DNA of 27,971 bases, from positions 418 to 28,388 of the forward strand of contig DAYL01000023.1 of the NCBI GenBank assembly GCA_002508705.1, in the 5' to 3' direction. Shown one piece after another: positions 8,447 through 16,533 of the stretch (position 1 is its first letter; each line of letters opens with the position of its first letter). The translations under genes were made by a program, and so were the position numbers. This DNA comes from Methanoculleus sp. UBA374. Lineage in GTDB: Archaea; Halobacteriota; Methanomicrobia; Methanomicrobiales; Methanoculleaceae. The notes below the pieces were generated by a model, which was not told the origin of the DNA, did not search any database, and saw nothing but the letters and a program-made list of their open reading frames with translations.

Positions 8447-10468
8447 TTACTCTTCACCTCCGAGGAGGAATGCATCGATCTGCGCCACGATTTGCGGTGT
8501 TGCGAAGTGCTGCATCCAGATTGCACCCCCGGGGCAGAACCCGCCGCAGGTTCCGCAACCCTTGCACTTGGCTTCCGTGACCTGCATGACCGTGCGGCCG
8601 TTCTTCTCGACGAGCGAGAGGGCGCTGTAGGGGCACTGATTGACACAGAGTCCGCATCCTGCGCACTTCTCCTCGATACACTGGGCGAAGTAGGGCTCGA
8701 GCTCCACCTGTCCTCTGTGGATCGGGATGGATGCCGCGGATGCCGCACCCTCTGCCTGAGCGACCGTGTCGGGAATATCCTTGGGTCCCTGGCAGACGCC
8801 GGCAAGGTAGACGCCGGCAGTGGTGGTGCCGCATGGGTTCAGCTTCGGGTGAGCCTCAAGGAGCCAGCCGTCCTGCGAACAGGATACCCCGAAGAGTCTC
8901 CGGGTCTTTTCGGTCTCGGCGGTAGGCTGGATGGCGGCTGCGAGCACGACCATGTCGACTTCCATGTCGACAGGCCGCCCGAGGAGGGTGTCTTCTGCGT
9001 TGACGTGGAGGTTCTTGGTCACCGGGTCTTCGGTGATGCTTGCAACCCGGCCGCGGATGAACTTTGCACCCTCGTTCTGGATACGGTAGTAGAATTCCTC
9101 GTACTGCTTGCCGAAGGACCGGATATCCATGTAGAAGATGTACGGCACCGCGCCGGGGATCTTCTCGATGATCTGGTGGGCATGCTTGAGCGAGTACATG
9201 CAGCAGAACCGCGAGCAGTAAGGCTTGCCGACGCCGGTCGAGTCACGGGACCCCGCGCAGAGGACAAACGCGACCCTCTTCGGGGTTTCGCCGTCGCTCG
9301 GGCGGACGAGATGGCCGCCGGTCGGGCCGGATGCACAGATCAGCCGCTCGAACTCAAGACTCGTGATGACGTTGTCGTAGTTCTTGTAACCCCACTCAAG
9401 TTTCTTCTCGATGGGGAAGATGTCGTAGCCCAGGGCGAGGATAATGGTGCCGATCTTGACGGTCATGAATTCGTCCGTTGCCTCGAGGTCGACCGCCTTC
9501 TTATCGCCGCATGACTCGACGCAGAGACCGCACTTGACACAGGCGTCGAAGTCGACGGTGTAGATCAGCGGGGAGACCTGCGGGTGGTAGATGTAGATCG
9601 CCTTTCTCGGCGCCATGCCGAGCTCGAACGGGTTCGGCTTGATGACGGGGCAGACGTTCGCACAGTCGCCGCAGCCGGTGCAGCCGCCGCCGACGATGCC
9701 GCGGGCTTCTGCCTCTTTCGGGGTGAGGACACCGCGTGCCTTCTTCCGGAGGGTCACGTCGAAGTTGCCGATGTATCCCTCGACCGCCTCGACCTCGGTG
9801 TAGGTGAGGAGTTCGATGGTCTCGTTCCGGTAGACGTCCACCATCTTCGGGGTCAGGATACACTGCGAGCAGTCCAGCGTCGGGAAAGTCTTGTCGAGCT
9901 GGGACATCCTGCCGCCGATCGTGGGGCTCTTCTCCACGAGGTAGGTCTTGATCCCGGCGTTCGCAAGGTCGAGCGCTGCCTGCATGCCGCCGACACCGCC
10001 GCCGACGACCATCGCGGTCTTCTCCACGGGGACGCTCTTCGGGACGAGGTCCTCGAGGAGGGATGCCTTTGCTACGGCGATCCTGACTGCGTCCTTAGCC
10101 TTTGCGGTAGCCTCCTCCGGCTGGTGCATGTGCACCCATGAGTTCTGCTCGCGGATGTTCGCCATCTCGAACCGGAAGGGGTTCAAGCCGCCTGTCTTGG
10201 TTGCGTTACGGAACGTGGGCTCATGCAGACGGGGTGAACATGCCGCAACGACGATACCGGTAAGGTTCTGCTCCTTGATGGCCTCCGCGATCTTGTTCTG
10301 GCCGGGGGTCGAGCACATGTACTGGTAGTCATCGGCGACGATGACGTTCGGGAGTGTCTTGGCGTACTCCTTTACCGCTTCGACGTCGATGGAGCCCGCA
10401 ATGTTGGTACCACAGTGGCACACAAAAACGCCAATTCTTGGCTCTTCGTTCTTCTTGACTTCTGCCAT
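8447..10468 (-). CDS. hdrA: Heterodisulfide reductase subunit A (flavin-based bifurcation subunit)
   Basis: HdrA holds the FAD that splits electron pairs, sending one electron toward CoM-S-S-CoB reduction by HdrB and one toward low-potential ferredoxin. The 673-residue protein begins MAEVKKNEEPRIGVFVCHCG, with a GGGVGG dinucleotide motif near residues 156-161. Internal CTGCGDCANVCP and CVKCGLCVESC cluster motifs follow, and CAGCGLCVNQCP and CKGCGTCGGFCP lie near the C-terminus. The last four give a polyferredoxin-like path. The upstream in-frame ATG at 10483 would overlap hdrB and is less likely. In this operon the ferredoxin-side electrons have an obvious consumer, FwdF. Confidence 0.95.
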   Translation of the reverse strand: MAEVKKNEEPRIGVFVCHCGTNIAGSIDVEAVKEYAKTLPNVIVADDYQYMCSTPGQNKIAEAIKEQNLTGIVVAACSPRLHEPTFRNATKTGGLNPFRFEMANIREQNSWVHMHQPEEATAKAKDAVRIAVAKASLLEDLVPKSVPVEKTAMVVGGGVGGMQAALDLANAGIKTYLVEKSPTIGGRMSQLDKTFPTLDCSQCILTPKMVDVYRNETIELLTYTEVEAVEGYIGNFDVTLRKKARGVLTPKEAEARGIVGGGCTGCGDCANVCPVIKPNPFELGMAPRKAIYIYHPQVSPLIYTVDFDACVKCGLCVESCGDKKAVDLEATDEFMTVKIGTIILALGYDIFPIEKKLEWGYKNYDNVITSLEFERLICASGPTGGHLVRPSDGETPKRVAFVLCAGSRDSTGVGKPYCSRFCCMYSLKHAHQIIEKIPGAVPYIFYMDIRSFGKQYEEFYYRIQNEGAKFIRGRVASITEDPVTKNLHVNAEDTLLGRPVDMEVDMVVLAAAIQPTAETEKTRRLFGVSCSQDGWLLEAHPKLNPCGTTTAGVYLAGVCQGPKDIPDTVAQAEGAASAASIPIHRGQVELEPYFAQCIEEKCAGCGLCVNQCPYSALSLVEKNGRTVMQVTEAKCKGCGTCGGFCPGGAIWMQHFATPQIVAQIDAFLLGGEE

Positions 10469-10479
10469 GTCTTTGCACC

Positions 10480-11382
10480 TCACAGGATCTTCTTCAGGAA
10501 CGGTTCAACGTCTACGGCATGGAGGTCGAGTGCGAGCTCGTCCGGGCTCATGCCCTGTGCCAGTCCCAGGAGTTCGTTGTAGTGCAGGACGGGGATCCTG
10601 TGTTCGGTTCCGAACTTTTCCTTGATCTCGAGCTGGCCGCGGTCGAACTGGAGTTGACAGAACGGGCAGACTTCGGTGACTGCATCGACGCCTACCTCCT
10701 CCATATTGGTCAGTTTCTCGTTCGTGATATCGAGCGCGTGCGCGAGGTCGTATCCGCGAACACCGCCACCGGCACCACAGCACTGCATCTTGTTGCGGTA
10801 CTGGACCGGCTCTGCGCCGAGTGCGGCGACGAGTTCTTCCATCCACATCGGGGTCTCGGTGTTGCCGAAGTGCCGCTCCTTGGCTGGCTTCATCAGGTGG
10901 CACCCGTAGTGGACGGCGACCTTCGAACCGGTCAGGGGACGCCGGACGCTTTCGGCAAGCTTCTTGACGCCCACGATCTTGGGGTCGTAGTAGAGTTCGG
11001 CGAGGTGCCAGACGTCGGCGGTCCCCTTGTATTCCATATCGATCTCTTTGAGCACTTCGTTGACTCCGTCGCGGAGTTCGTCGTTGTGCTTCAGTTTGTG
11101 GTTGACTTCCCAGATGGACTTGTAGCACCCGTTGCAGATCAGAGCGATGTCCATCTTCATCTGTTCGGCAAGCACGAGGTTCCGGGCCGCCATTGCGTAC
11201 CAGACGTACAGGTCGATAGAGCCGAATGCACCGGGTGCCGGGCAACAGCTTGCGCCCTTGAGGGGCAGGAGGTCGATGCCGACGTTCTTGCTGGTCCGGA
11301 CGGCTGCTGCCTCAATGCCCGGATACCGGTTCGGGGCGATGCATCCGAGGAAGAATGCATACTGATGGTTGCTCCCGCTCAT
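10480..11382 (-). CDS. hdrB: Heterodisulfide reductase subunit B
   Basis: HdrB carries the two non-cubane [4Fe-4S] clusters that cleave the CoM-S-S-CoB heterodisulfide. The 300-residue protein has two CCG-type cysteine domains. The first has Cys14 in FFLGCIAPNRYPGIE, Cys46-Cys47 in GASCCPAPGAFGS and a later ICNGC; the second has HYGCHLMKP, MQCCGAGGGVRGYD and EVCPFCQLQFDR. It overlaps hdrC by 4 bases and is followed by hdrA after 11 bases. Confidence 0.96.
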   Translation of the reverse strand: MSGSNHQYAFFLGCIAPNRYPGIEAAAVRTSKNVGIDLLPLKGASCCPAPGAFGSIDLYVWYAMAARNLVLAEQMKMDIALICNGCYKSIWEVNHKLKHNDELRDGVNEVLKEIDMEYKGTADVWHLAELYYDPKIVGVKKLAESVRRPLTGSKVAVHYGCHLMKPAKERHFGNTETPMWMEELVAALGAEPVQYRNKMQCCGAGGGVRGYDLAHALDITNEKLTNMEEVGVDAVTEVCPFCQLQFDRGQLEIKEKFGTEHRIPVLHYNELLGLAQGMSPDELALDLHAVDVEPFLKKIL

Positions 11383-11966
11383 GGTTTCTCACCCTCCGCG
11401 AGAATTCTGTCTGCGTGCTCTTTCAGTCTGTAGTGGTCGAGGATCTTCCGAATACCGGGCAGGTACTCGGGGTACTTGTGTGTTGTCTCAGGTTCTTCCT
11501 CAAGGCCGAGTCTCTTCCGGGCGGCCCGGTTTGCGTCGTTGTTCGGGACGCCGTGGCCGGTCTTATAGATCAACTGGACGGTCTGGAGGAAGTTGCGCGG
11601 AACGATGTCCCGCCTGAACGCGAGGTTTCTCATGGCCATGATGGCGTCCGTCGGCGCGAGGTCACGCGGGCACCGGTCGGTGCAGCTGTAGCAGGTGGTG
11701 CAGAGCCAGAGGTCCGGGTCGGTGAGGGCCTCTTCTTCGAGGCCGAGGACAGCTTTCCGCATGAACAGACGGATACGGTACGAACTCCGGGGTGCCGAGG
11801 GGCACGAACCGGTGCAGGTGCCGCACTGGTAGCACATGTGGGCGGCCGTCTGCCCGAGTTTCTCCACATCTTTGGTAAACTCCGGATTACTTTCGGAAAC
11901 GTAGTATTTCCGGTCCCGGAGTTTCTCAGCGAGTTTCTGATCCTTATAGTCTTTCTTTACTGCCAT
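11379..11966 (-). CDS. hdrC: Heterodisulfide reductase subunit C
   Basis: HdrC relays electrons from HdrA to HdrB through two [4Fe-4S] clusters. Both motifs are present: CYQCGTCTGSCP (Cys45, 48, 51, 55) and CTTCYSCTDRCP (Cys89, 92, 95, 99). The 195-residue length is normal for the soluble family, and there are no membrane segments, so this is the cytoplasmic HdrABC type and not HdrDE. It starts 10 bases after the fwdF stop with GTGAGGGAT upstream. Confidence 0.96.
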   Translation of the reverse strand: MAVKKDYKDQKLAEKLRDRKYYVSESNPEFTKDVEKLGQTAAHMCYQCGTCTGSCPSAPRSSYRIRLFMRKAVLGLEEEALTDPDLWLCTTCYSCTDRCPRDLAPTDAIMAMRNLAFRRDIVPRNFLQTVQLIYKTGHGVPNNDANRAARKRLGLEEEPETTHKYPEYLPGIRKILDHYRLKEHADRILAEGEKP

Positions 11967-11976
11967 TGGCTATCCC

Positions 11977-13146
11977 TCACGCCTCTTGCGCTTCTCCCAG
12001 AACTTTGACCTCGATCTCGCCAGGGGCGGTTTCTTTGACCTTCGATGTTCTCGGGGTGAGCAGCTTCTCCTTGATCCTCTTGAAGAGGTCCGTCTCTTTA
12101 TCCTGCATCCGGATACCCGTCCGTCGCAGGACAATTGCATCCTCGCTCGGGCAGGCATTGACGCAGGCGCCACAGAGGATACAGAAGTCCTTGTTGATGG
12201 CGATGTTCGGCTCAATCTTGCCTTTCATCTCCTTTGCCGGGAGCGGGGATGGGAGGTAGAGCGCGTTGCAGGGGCAGACCTCAACACAGGTCGAGCAACC
12301 TCCGGGACACTTCTCCGGGTTGATCTCAAGGTCTCCCTCGAAGAGCTTCTCAACGGTGATTGCTTCCTCAGGGCAGGTCCGGACGCACCAGGTGCAGGTA
12401 CAACAGTTGTCCTGCTCGATGTCGACCTTGCCGGGCAGTTTGTCGCTGATGACTTCGCGTTCTACGGTGATTGCCTCTTGAGGACAGGCTTCCACGCAGA
12501 CTTTACATGCATCACAGGTGGTCTCTTCCCACTTGACGTCCCCTTCGATCTTGCCGGTCTCGGGGCTTTTCGGGATGCGAACGACGGTGATGCTCGGGCA
12601 GAGCTCGCCGCAGATGCCGCAGACGTTGCACTTCTCGGTGTCGACGACGAATGAGGTCTTGGTCTGCAGCGCCGCCTGACGCGGCTTGCCGGATTCGTCG
12701 CCGCCCTCAAATGTCGGGACATCGCGGACAATGGCATCCCGCGGACAGACTTCCTCGCAGACGGTGCACCGGTCGCACTTCTCCTCGTCGATGACGGTGA
12801 CCATGTCGTATGTGGGGAACCCTTCCTTCTCAAGGATCGGGAGCCTCTCCTCCCCGTCGACCTTGAGCGTCATTGCATTGAAGGGGCACATGATGACACA
12901 GACGCCACAATACGAGCATTTCTCCGGGTTGACGTCTACAGGCGCTGCGTAATCAATCGCTCCACGGCGTGCCGCACCTACGGGTCCGAGGACGATTGCC
13001 TCCTCGGGGCAGGCGTCGGCACAGATCCCGCAACCTGTGCAGGTCTCTGCGTTCAGGATCAGGTTATTGACCGCCTTCAGGAGCCGTTGCTCCATGATGA
13101 CATTCTGTCCGTCCCGCGTTTTGGAATACTTTGGAAACAGTGCCAT
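11977..13146 (-). CDS. fwdF: Polyferredoxin subunit F of formylmethanofuran dehydrogenase
   Basis: FwdF is an electron wire that feeds FwdB through FwdG. The 389-residue protein has eight [4Fe-4S] motifs in a row: CTGCGICADACP, CSYCGVCVIMCP, CDRCTVCEEVCP, CNVCGICGELCP, CDACKVCVEACP, CCTCTWCVRTCP, the unusual CPGGCSTCVEVCP with one extra residue, and CILCGACVNACP. Eight clusters match the number in the structurally characterised FwdF. Its place immediately before hdrC suggests it takes low-potential electrons directly from HdrA. GGAGTGAT precedes the ATG. Confidence 0.9.
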   Translation of the reverse strand: MALFPKYSKTRDGQNVIMEQRLLKAVNNLILNAETCTGCGICADACPEEAIVLGPVGAARRGAIDYAAPVDVNPEKCSYCGVCVIMCPFNAMTLKVDGEERLPILEKEGFPTYDMVTVIDEEKCDRCTVCEEVCPRDAIVRDVPTFEGGDESGKPRQAALQTKTSFVVDTEKCNVCGICGELCPSITVVRIPKSPETGKIEGDVKWEETTCDACKVCVEACPQEAITVEREVISDKLPGKVDIEQDNCCTCTWCVRTCPEEAITVEKLFEGDLEINPEKCPGGCSTCVEVCPCNALYLPSPLPAKEMKGKIEPNIAINKDFCILCGACVNACPSEDAIVLRRTGIRMQDKETDLFKRIKEKLLTPRTSKVKETAPGEIEVKVLGEAQEA

Positions 13147-13161
13147 ATTCTCATATCACTC

Positions 13162-13434
13162 CTAGACTTCCACTTTTCGGGCCTTTGCCTGACTCTCCCA
13201 CGGTCCTACAAGCTTGATGACTCCATAGGGGCATGCCTGGACGCACACACCGCAACCGGCGCAGAGTTCGGAGTTGAAATCAAGGATGACGGCTTTGCCG
13301 TCCTTGACCTTGTAGATCTTCTCCTTCGTCACCGGATCTTCGGTGTAAAGTTCGAGAGCGTCGACCGGACATGCCACCACGCAGTTGTTGCAGCCTGTAC
13401 ATCGTTCCATATTGATGTGCAATGCAAATGCCAT
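13162..13434 (-). CDS. fwdG: Two-cluster ferredoxin subunit G of formylmethanofuran dehydrogenase
   Basis: FwdG bridges the polyferredoxin FwdF and the catalytic FwdB. The 90-residue protein has two [4Fe-4S] motifs, CTGCNNCVVACP and CAGCGVCVQACP, and starts MAFALHINMERC. The frame is open to 13488, but the upstream part lies in the promoter and TATA region, so I place the start at 13434. It is the first gene of the ten-gene operon and ends in TAG, which shows that TAG is used as a true stop here. A different 2[4Fe-4S] ferredoxin cannot be fully excluded, but the context favours FwdG. Confidence 0.85.
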   Translation of the reverse strand: MAFALHINMERCTGCNNCVVACPVDALELYTEDPVTKEKIYKVKDGKAVILDFNSELCAGCGVCVQACPYGVIKLVGPWESQAKARKVEV

Positions 13435-13454
13435 GGTATCACGCACCAGATCTG

Positions 13455-13471
13455 ATCGATTAAAAATCGAT
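13455..13471. promoter_or_regulatory. Perfect palindrome at fwdG promoter, probable operator
   Basis: ATCGATTAAAAATCGAT is a perfect inverted repeat of 7-base arms around AAA. On the minus strand it lies immediately downstream of the TATA box and upstream of the predicted start site of the fwd-hdr operon. That is where archaeal repressors commonly bind to block RNA polymerase. The regulator is not identifiable from the window. Confidence 0.45.
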
Positions 13472-13478
13472 ATAAAAA
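13471..13478 (-). promoter_or_regulatory. TATA box of the fwd-hdr operon
   Basis: The minus strand reads TTTTTATA within TATTCTTTTTATATCG. The expected start site about 25 bases downstream is near 13448, giving a short leader of about 14 bases to the fwdG ATG at 13434. Confidence 0.5.
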
Positions 13479-13488
13479 GAATAGTCAA

Positions 13489-13999
13489 AGAATATACATA
13501 AACTTTCTGAAATTCGGCAGTCTTATATTCAAGAACTATGATTATCTGTCAAATTTTATAAATCAAAAAAATTGTTATGTTAATCCGATGCCTTAAATCT
13601 CGATGCTGGATGGACCCCCGGGGACGAGGAGAAATCGAAAGTATTAAATTGATGATCGAGGGCCATGATGAAAATCGGTGGCCTGCCCGGTCATGGAGCG
13701 GTGAGAACTGACGGGATCTTCCCGGGTGCCGGGTATACCGCCAGTCCGCATCCCCGGGAGTGCCTGTTAATCGTTGCGCGGTGTGAATACCAACCGTTTC
13801 TGTATTCATTGGTTTTTCTCTTCGTGTTGAATGCCCGGGACCTGTCCGGTAAAATAGTTCGGGTCCCGCGCCCGCGCCTCTCCGTACCCGGGTGCTAATC
13901 GGGCGGCGTGAGTGGCCGGGTCTCTCGTGCGCCCGCCTGCCTGCAGGCCCGGGAAAAAAAGAAACCTTATTCTGTCTACATCGTGACATTGTAGCAAAC
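13489..13999. other. Divergent intergenic region between fwdG and ftr
   Basis: About 500 bases with no credible gene. The part next to fwdG (13480-13600) is AT-rich, while 13610-13950 is GC-rich. Short open frames on both strands (for example 13549-13989 minus and 13665-13898 plus) have no recognisable domain and no convincing ribosome binding site. An imperfect inverted repeat at 13785-13813 (GAATAC with GTATTC, ACCAA with TTGGT) ends in a short T-run on the plus strand and might mark a small RNA end. I see no tRNA. Confidence 0.4.
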
Positions 14000-14005
14000 G
14001 AGGTG
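14000..14005 (+). promoter_or_regulatory. ftr ribosome binding site
   Basis: GAGGTG lies ten bases before the ftr ATG at 14016. The A-rich stretch GGGAAAAAAAGAAACCTTAT at about 13950-13969 is the only candidate BRE/TATA region upstream and is weak. Confidence 0.45.
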
Positions 14006-14015
14006 TATTCTATCC

Positions 14016-14924
14016 ATGGAACTGAATGGCGTTACAATCGATGATACCTATGCAGAAGCGTTCCCGACCTGGGTGGCACGGCCCATCATCACCGCCGTCA
14101 CCGAGGAGTGGGCATACAGGGCAGCAGTGGAAGCCGTCGGCTTTGCCACCTCCACCATCGGATGTCCGGCGGAGGCGGGTATCGACTGCTTCGTCTCTCC
14201 CGACGAGACCCCCGACGGACGCCCCGGCTACGCGATCCTGATCTGTGCGAGCAAGAAGAAACTTAAAGAGCAGGTTTTGACGCGCATCTCCGAGTGCGTT
14301 CTCACCGCGCCGACAACGGCGGTCTTTGATGGTCTCGCCGACGTCGTCGCCGAGGTCCCGGAGAAACTCCCGATCAAACTCCACTTCTTCGGCGACGGGT
14401 TCGAGGAGAAGCGCGAGGTCGGCGGCAGGACGGTATGGGCCATCCCGATCATGGAGGGGGAGTATATCGGCGAGGAGGAATTCGGCGCCGTCAAGGGTGT
14501 TGCAGGCGGTAACTTCTTCATCATGAGCGAGAACCAGATGGCTGCTCTGATGGCTGCAGAGGCTGCGGTCGACGCCATCAGCGGCGTCTGCGGCGTCATC
14601 ACGTCCTTCCCCGGCGGCATCGTCGCGAGCGGCTCGAAGATGGGGAGCAAGAAGTACAAGTTCATGGGCGCCAGCACGAACGAGGCCTACTGCCCGACGC
14701 TCCGGGACAGAGTCGAGGGAAGCAAGGTCCCCGAGGGCGTGAAAGCAATATACGAGATCGTCATCGACGGCGTCGACGAGGACTCGGTCAAGACCGCGAT
14801 GGCGGAGGGCATCCGTGCGGCGAGCCTGGTGCCGGGCGTGAAGTTCATCAGTGCCGGAAACTTCGGCGGCAGCCTCGGGCCGTTTAAGTTTGCCCTGAAG
14901 GATGTCTTGGCTGATTACCTCTAA
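14016..14924 (+). CDS. ftr: Formylmethanofuran--tetrahydromethanopterin N-formyltransferase
   Basis: Ftr moves the formyl group from formylmethanofuran, the product of the neighbouring Fwd complex, to tetrahydromethanopterin. The 302-residue protein starts [19 protein letters not shown] and has the family segments [45 protein letters not shown] and [15 protein letters not shown]. The C-terminal half includes [24 protein letters not shown]. Length is normal, with Ftr usually just under 300 residues. It is transcribed alone and divergently from fwdG. A short T-run follows the stop at 14929-14933. Confidence 0.96.
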   Translation: MELNGVTIDDTYAEAFPTWVARPIITAVTEEWAYRAAVEAVGFATSTIGCPAEAGIDCFVSPDETPDGRPGYAILICASKKKLKEQVLTRISECVLTAPTTAVFDGLADVVAEVPEKLPIKLHFFGDGFEEKREVGGRTVWAIPIMEGEYIGEEEFGAVKGVAGGNFFIMSENQMAALMAAEAAVDAISGVCGVITSFPGGIVASGSKMGSKKYKFMGASTNEAYCPTLRDRVEGSKVPEGVKAIYEIVIDGVDEDSVKTAMAEGIRAASLVPGVKFISAGNFGGSLGPFKFALKDVLADYL

Positions 14925-15033
14925 ACCATTTTTCTGTTGTGATTTCTAGGTCTCTCGCCTGCGCGTCTCCGGTCGGGCCGGACCTTGCGGATAAAAGGCG
15001 CTGATCTGTGAACACGCCGTCCTCTTGTGTAAC

Positions 15034-15045
15034 GTATATATATAT
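15034..15045 (+). promoter_or_regulatory. TATA box upstream of the accessory gene pair
   Basis: GTATATATATAT sits about 65 bases before the ATG at 15108, which places a start site near 15066-15070 with a leader of about 40 bases. GTGGGATGAG upstream of the ATG is the likely ribosome binding site. Confidence 0.5.
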
Positions 15046-15107
15046 CTATCGGTACCACCCATAGTCTGAGAGCAACCTCAACTGACCAATCGTGGGATGA
15101 GCAGAGT

Positions 15108-16151
15108 ATGTCCGGAATACATGACCTGTACGATCTAAGGACCTGGCTGCAGGCAGGGTTAGACGATAACAGGGAAACGACAGGGTACGGTGCGGCACGG
15201 TCCCCCCAGCTGAAAGCATACCTCCTGGAGAGCAACAGCGGATCTCTTGCCGATTTTGGCTGTCCGCTCGGGAGATGGGATACACTGGACCGGAAGGGGT
15301 GGTACATCAACCGCGGCGGCACCTCTCCTTATAGTATATTCTTGGATAAGACGCGCTCCCGGGTGTGGATCTTGTACAGCGTTCTGGGCATCAAAGAGTC
15401 GGATGCGCTTGTCGAAAAATGGGTGAGGGAGAACGTCGGCCTTGACAGGTGCTGGTTATCAAGACAGCAACTCCTGCACTGGGAGAGGAGCGACGAGTGG
15501 TATCAGAAAGGTCTGGGTATCAAATACTCCGATGGTCTCTCCCCGGAGGATGATGCCGGATACTTCAGCCTGAAGCTGTGGCATGGGGCGAGTAACGCAA
15601 TCAAAGACTTTGATGACGTTCTCGAAGTGGCAAAAGAACGATTCGCCATCCACAGCGCCCGGTGGCAGAAGAGGCGGGAGGGCAGAGTGGTGATCGCGGC
15701 GAAGTGGTACAGCAACGGGAAGGTCACCATTCAGAAAGCCGAAGACATCGACGAGGTTCTCCTGTCGATCATCACCACAGCAAGAACGTATGAGGAGGCT
15801 ATCGAAGAGGCGACGGATCTGAGAGATAAGAAGATGGGTGCATTTGAACTGGATTTCTCTCAGGGGATCGATCTCGATGCGTTCTCAAAAGTTGTTTCAA
15901 GCGGCAAAGGGAATATGAATTTATGGCTTGTTGAAACGGAGACCCGGGATAATGATACATTTAAACGGTTTAAAGGAGTTGATCTCCACACCTGGGATAG
16001 GGTTTCAATAAGCCTGGGGGAGGATTTTGCTCATCTCACGATACCCGGGAACGGCTGTGTGAACGCTGCGCCGCGCATCGCAGCACTTCAGGGCGAAGAT
16101 AATGCAGGGAGGACAACGATAACCTTCGACGGGGTCGAACTTTTTGCCTGA
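15108..16151 (+). CDS. Unrecognised protein, 347 residues
   Basis: I do not recognise a family. The protein starts MSGIHDLYDLRTWLQAGLDD, is soluble in appearance, has no signal peptide or membrane segment, and is rich in Trp and charged residues. A middle section (about residues 160-245) with FDDVLEVAKERFAIHSARW and a long acidic/basic stretch looks helical; the C-terminal 100 residues look like beta strands. There is no visible nucleotide-binding loop, and only a few scattered cysteines. It has its own TATA box and is followed immediately by a second accessory gene, so the two are probably one unit. Codons are visibly richer in A and T than in the flanking methanogenesis genes, which suggests acquisition by transfer. 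Confidence 0.75.
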   Translation: MSGIHDLYDLRTWLQAGLDDNRETTGYGAARSPQLKAYLLESNSGSLADFGCPLGRWDTLDRKGWYINRGGTSPYSIFLDKTRSRVWILYSVLGIKESDALVEKWVRENVGLDRCWLSRQQLLHWERSDEWYQKGLGIKYSDGLSPEDDAGYFSLKLWHGASNAIKDFDDVLEVAKERFAIHSARWQKRREGRVVIAAKWYSNGKVTIQKAEDIDEVLLSIITTARTYEEAIEEATDLRDKKMGAFELDFSQGIDLDAFSKVVSSGKGNMNLWLVETETRDNDTFKRFKGVDLHTWDRVSISLGEDFAHLTIPGNGCVNAAPRIAALQGEDNAGRTTITFDGVELFA

Positions 16152-16533
16152 ACACCCTGATAATCGGATGTTGTTGTGGCGAAACGCCATTCAACTCTTC
16201 CATATCTATCCAAAGTTATCTTTTACGGGCCCTTTTGCGCAGGCGGGCATCCGTGATTATGTGATCGAAGTGAATCTATCGTATCGTAGCCTGAAAAAGG
16301 AGAACGATCCTGATGCCGGGAAGATGTTCGATCCCGACATCTGCGCCAGTGGCGAATCCGGCTGGTTCGTCCTGGAACTGACGACAAACACGAAGTCAAA
16401 AGCAGGAAAACTACAGAAGTATCAATACCTGGACTGCAATAGTCTCGCCATCTACAGTATACCTCCCGCCCAGGGATCACCGGATGTTATGAGTGGCAGG
16501 CTGGAACATGTCGATGACGGCGATTTCTGTTAG
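16144..16533 (+). CDS. N-terminal part of an interrupted accessory gene
   Basis: This 129-residue frame ends at a TAG (16531-16533), and the same frame continues without interruption to 17043, so I read it as the first part of one gene. The start is uncertain: TTG at 16144 overlaps the previous gene by 8 bases, while ATG at 16168 (MLLWRNAIQLF) is also possible; neither has a strong ribosome binding site. Residues 62-96, FDPDI followed by WFVLELT and then TKSKAGKLQKYQYLD, resemble the acidic and lysine/glutamine spacing of a PD-(D/E)XK nuclease core, but the match is weak (ELT instead of ExK). It may be a broken gene, or a short protein in its own right. Confidence 0.5.
   Translation: MPEHPDNRMLLWRNAIQLFHIYPKLSFTGPFAQAGIRDYVIEVNLSYRSLKKENDPDAGKMFDPDICASGESGWFVLELTTNTKSKAGKLQKYQYLDCNSLAIYSIPPAQGSPDVMSGRLEHVDDGDFC

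Noticed and set aside
278..9514. Long open frames on the plus strand opposite the mcr, fwd and hdr genes (for example 278-1264, 2062-3423, 3796-5262, 6110-7699, 7943-9514)
   Set aside because: They lie wholly antisense to well-recognised genes, have no family resemblance or ribosome binding sites, and arise from high-GC codon bias in the true genes.
13549..13989. 146-residue minus-strand frame between fwdG and ftr
   Set aside because: Low-complexity, Arg-rich in its N-terminal part, no family match and no ribosome binding site; it spans the ftr upstream region.
16531..16533. TAG as a pyrrolysine codon
   Set aside because: No pyl genes are in the window, TAG ends fwdG normally, and pyrrolysine is not expected in this lineage; a nonsense mutation is simpler.
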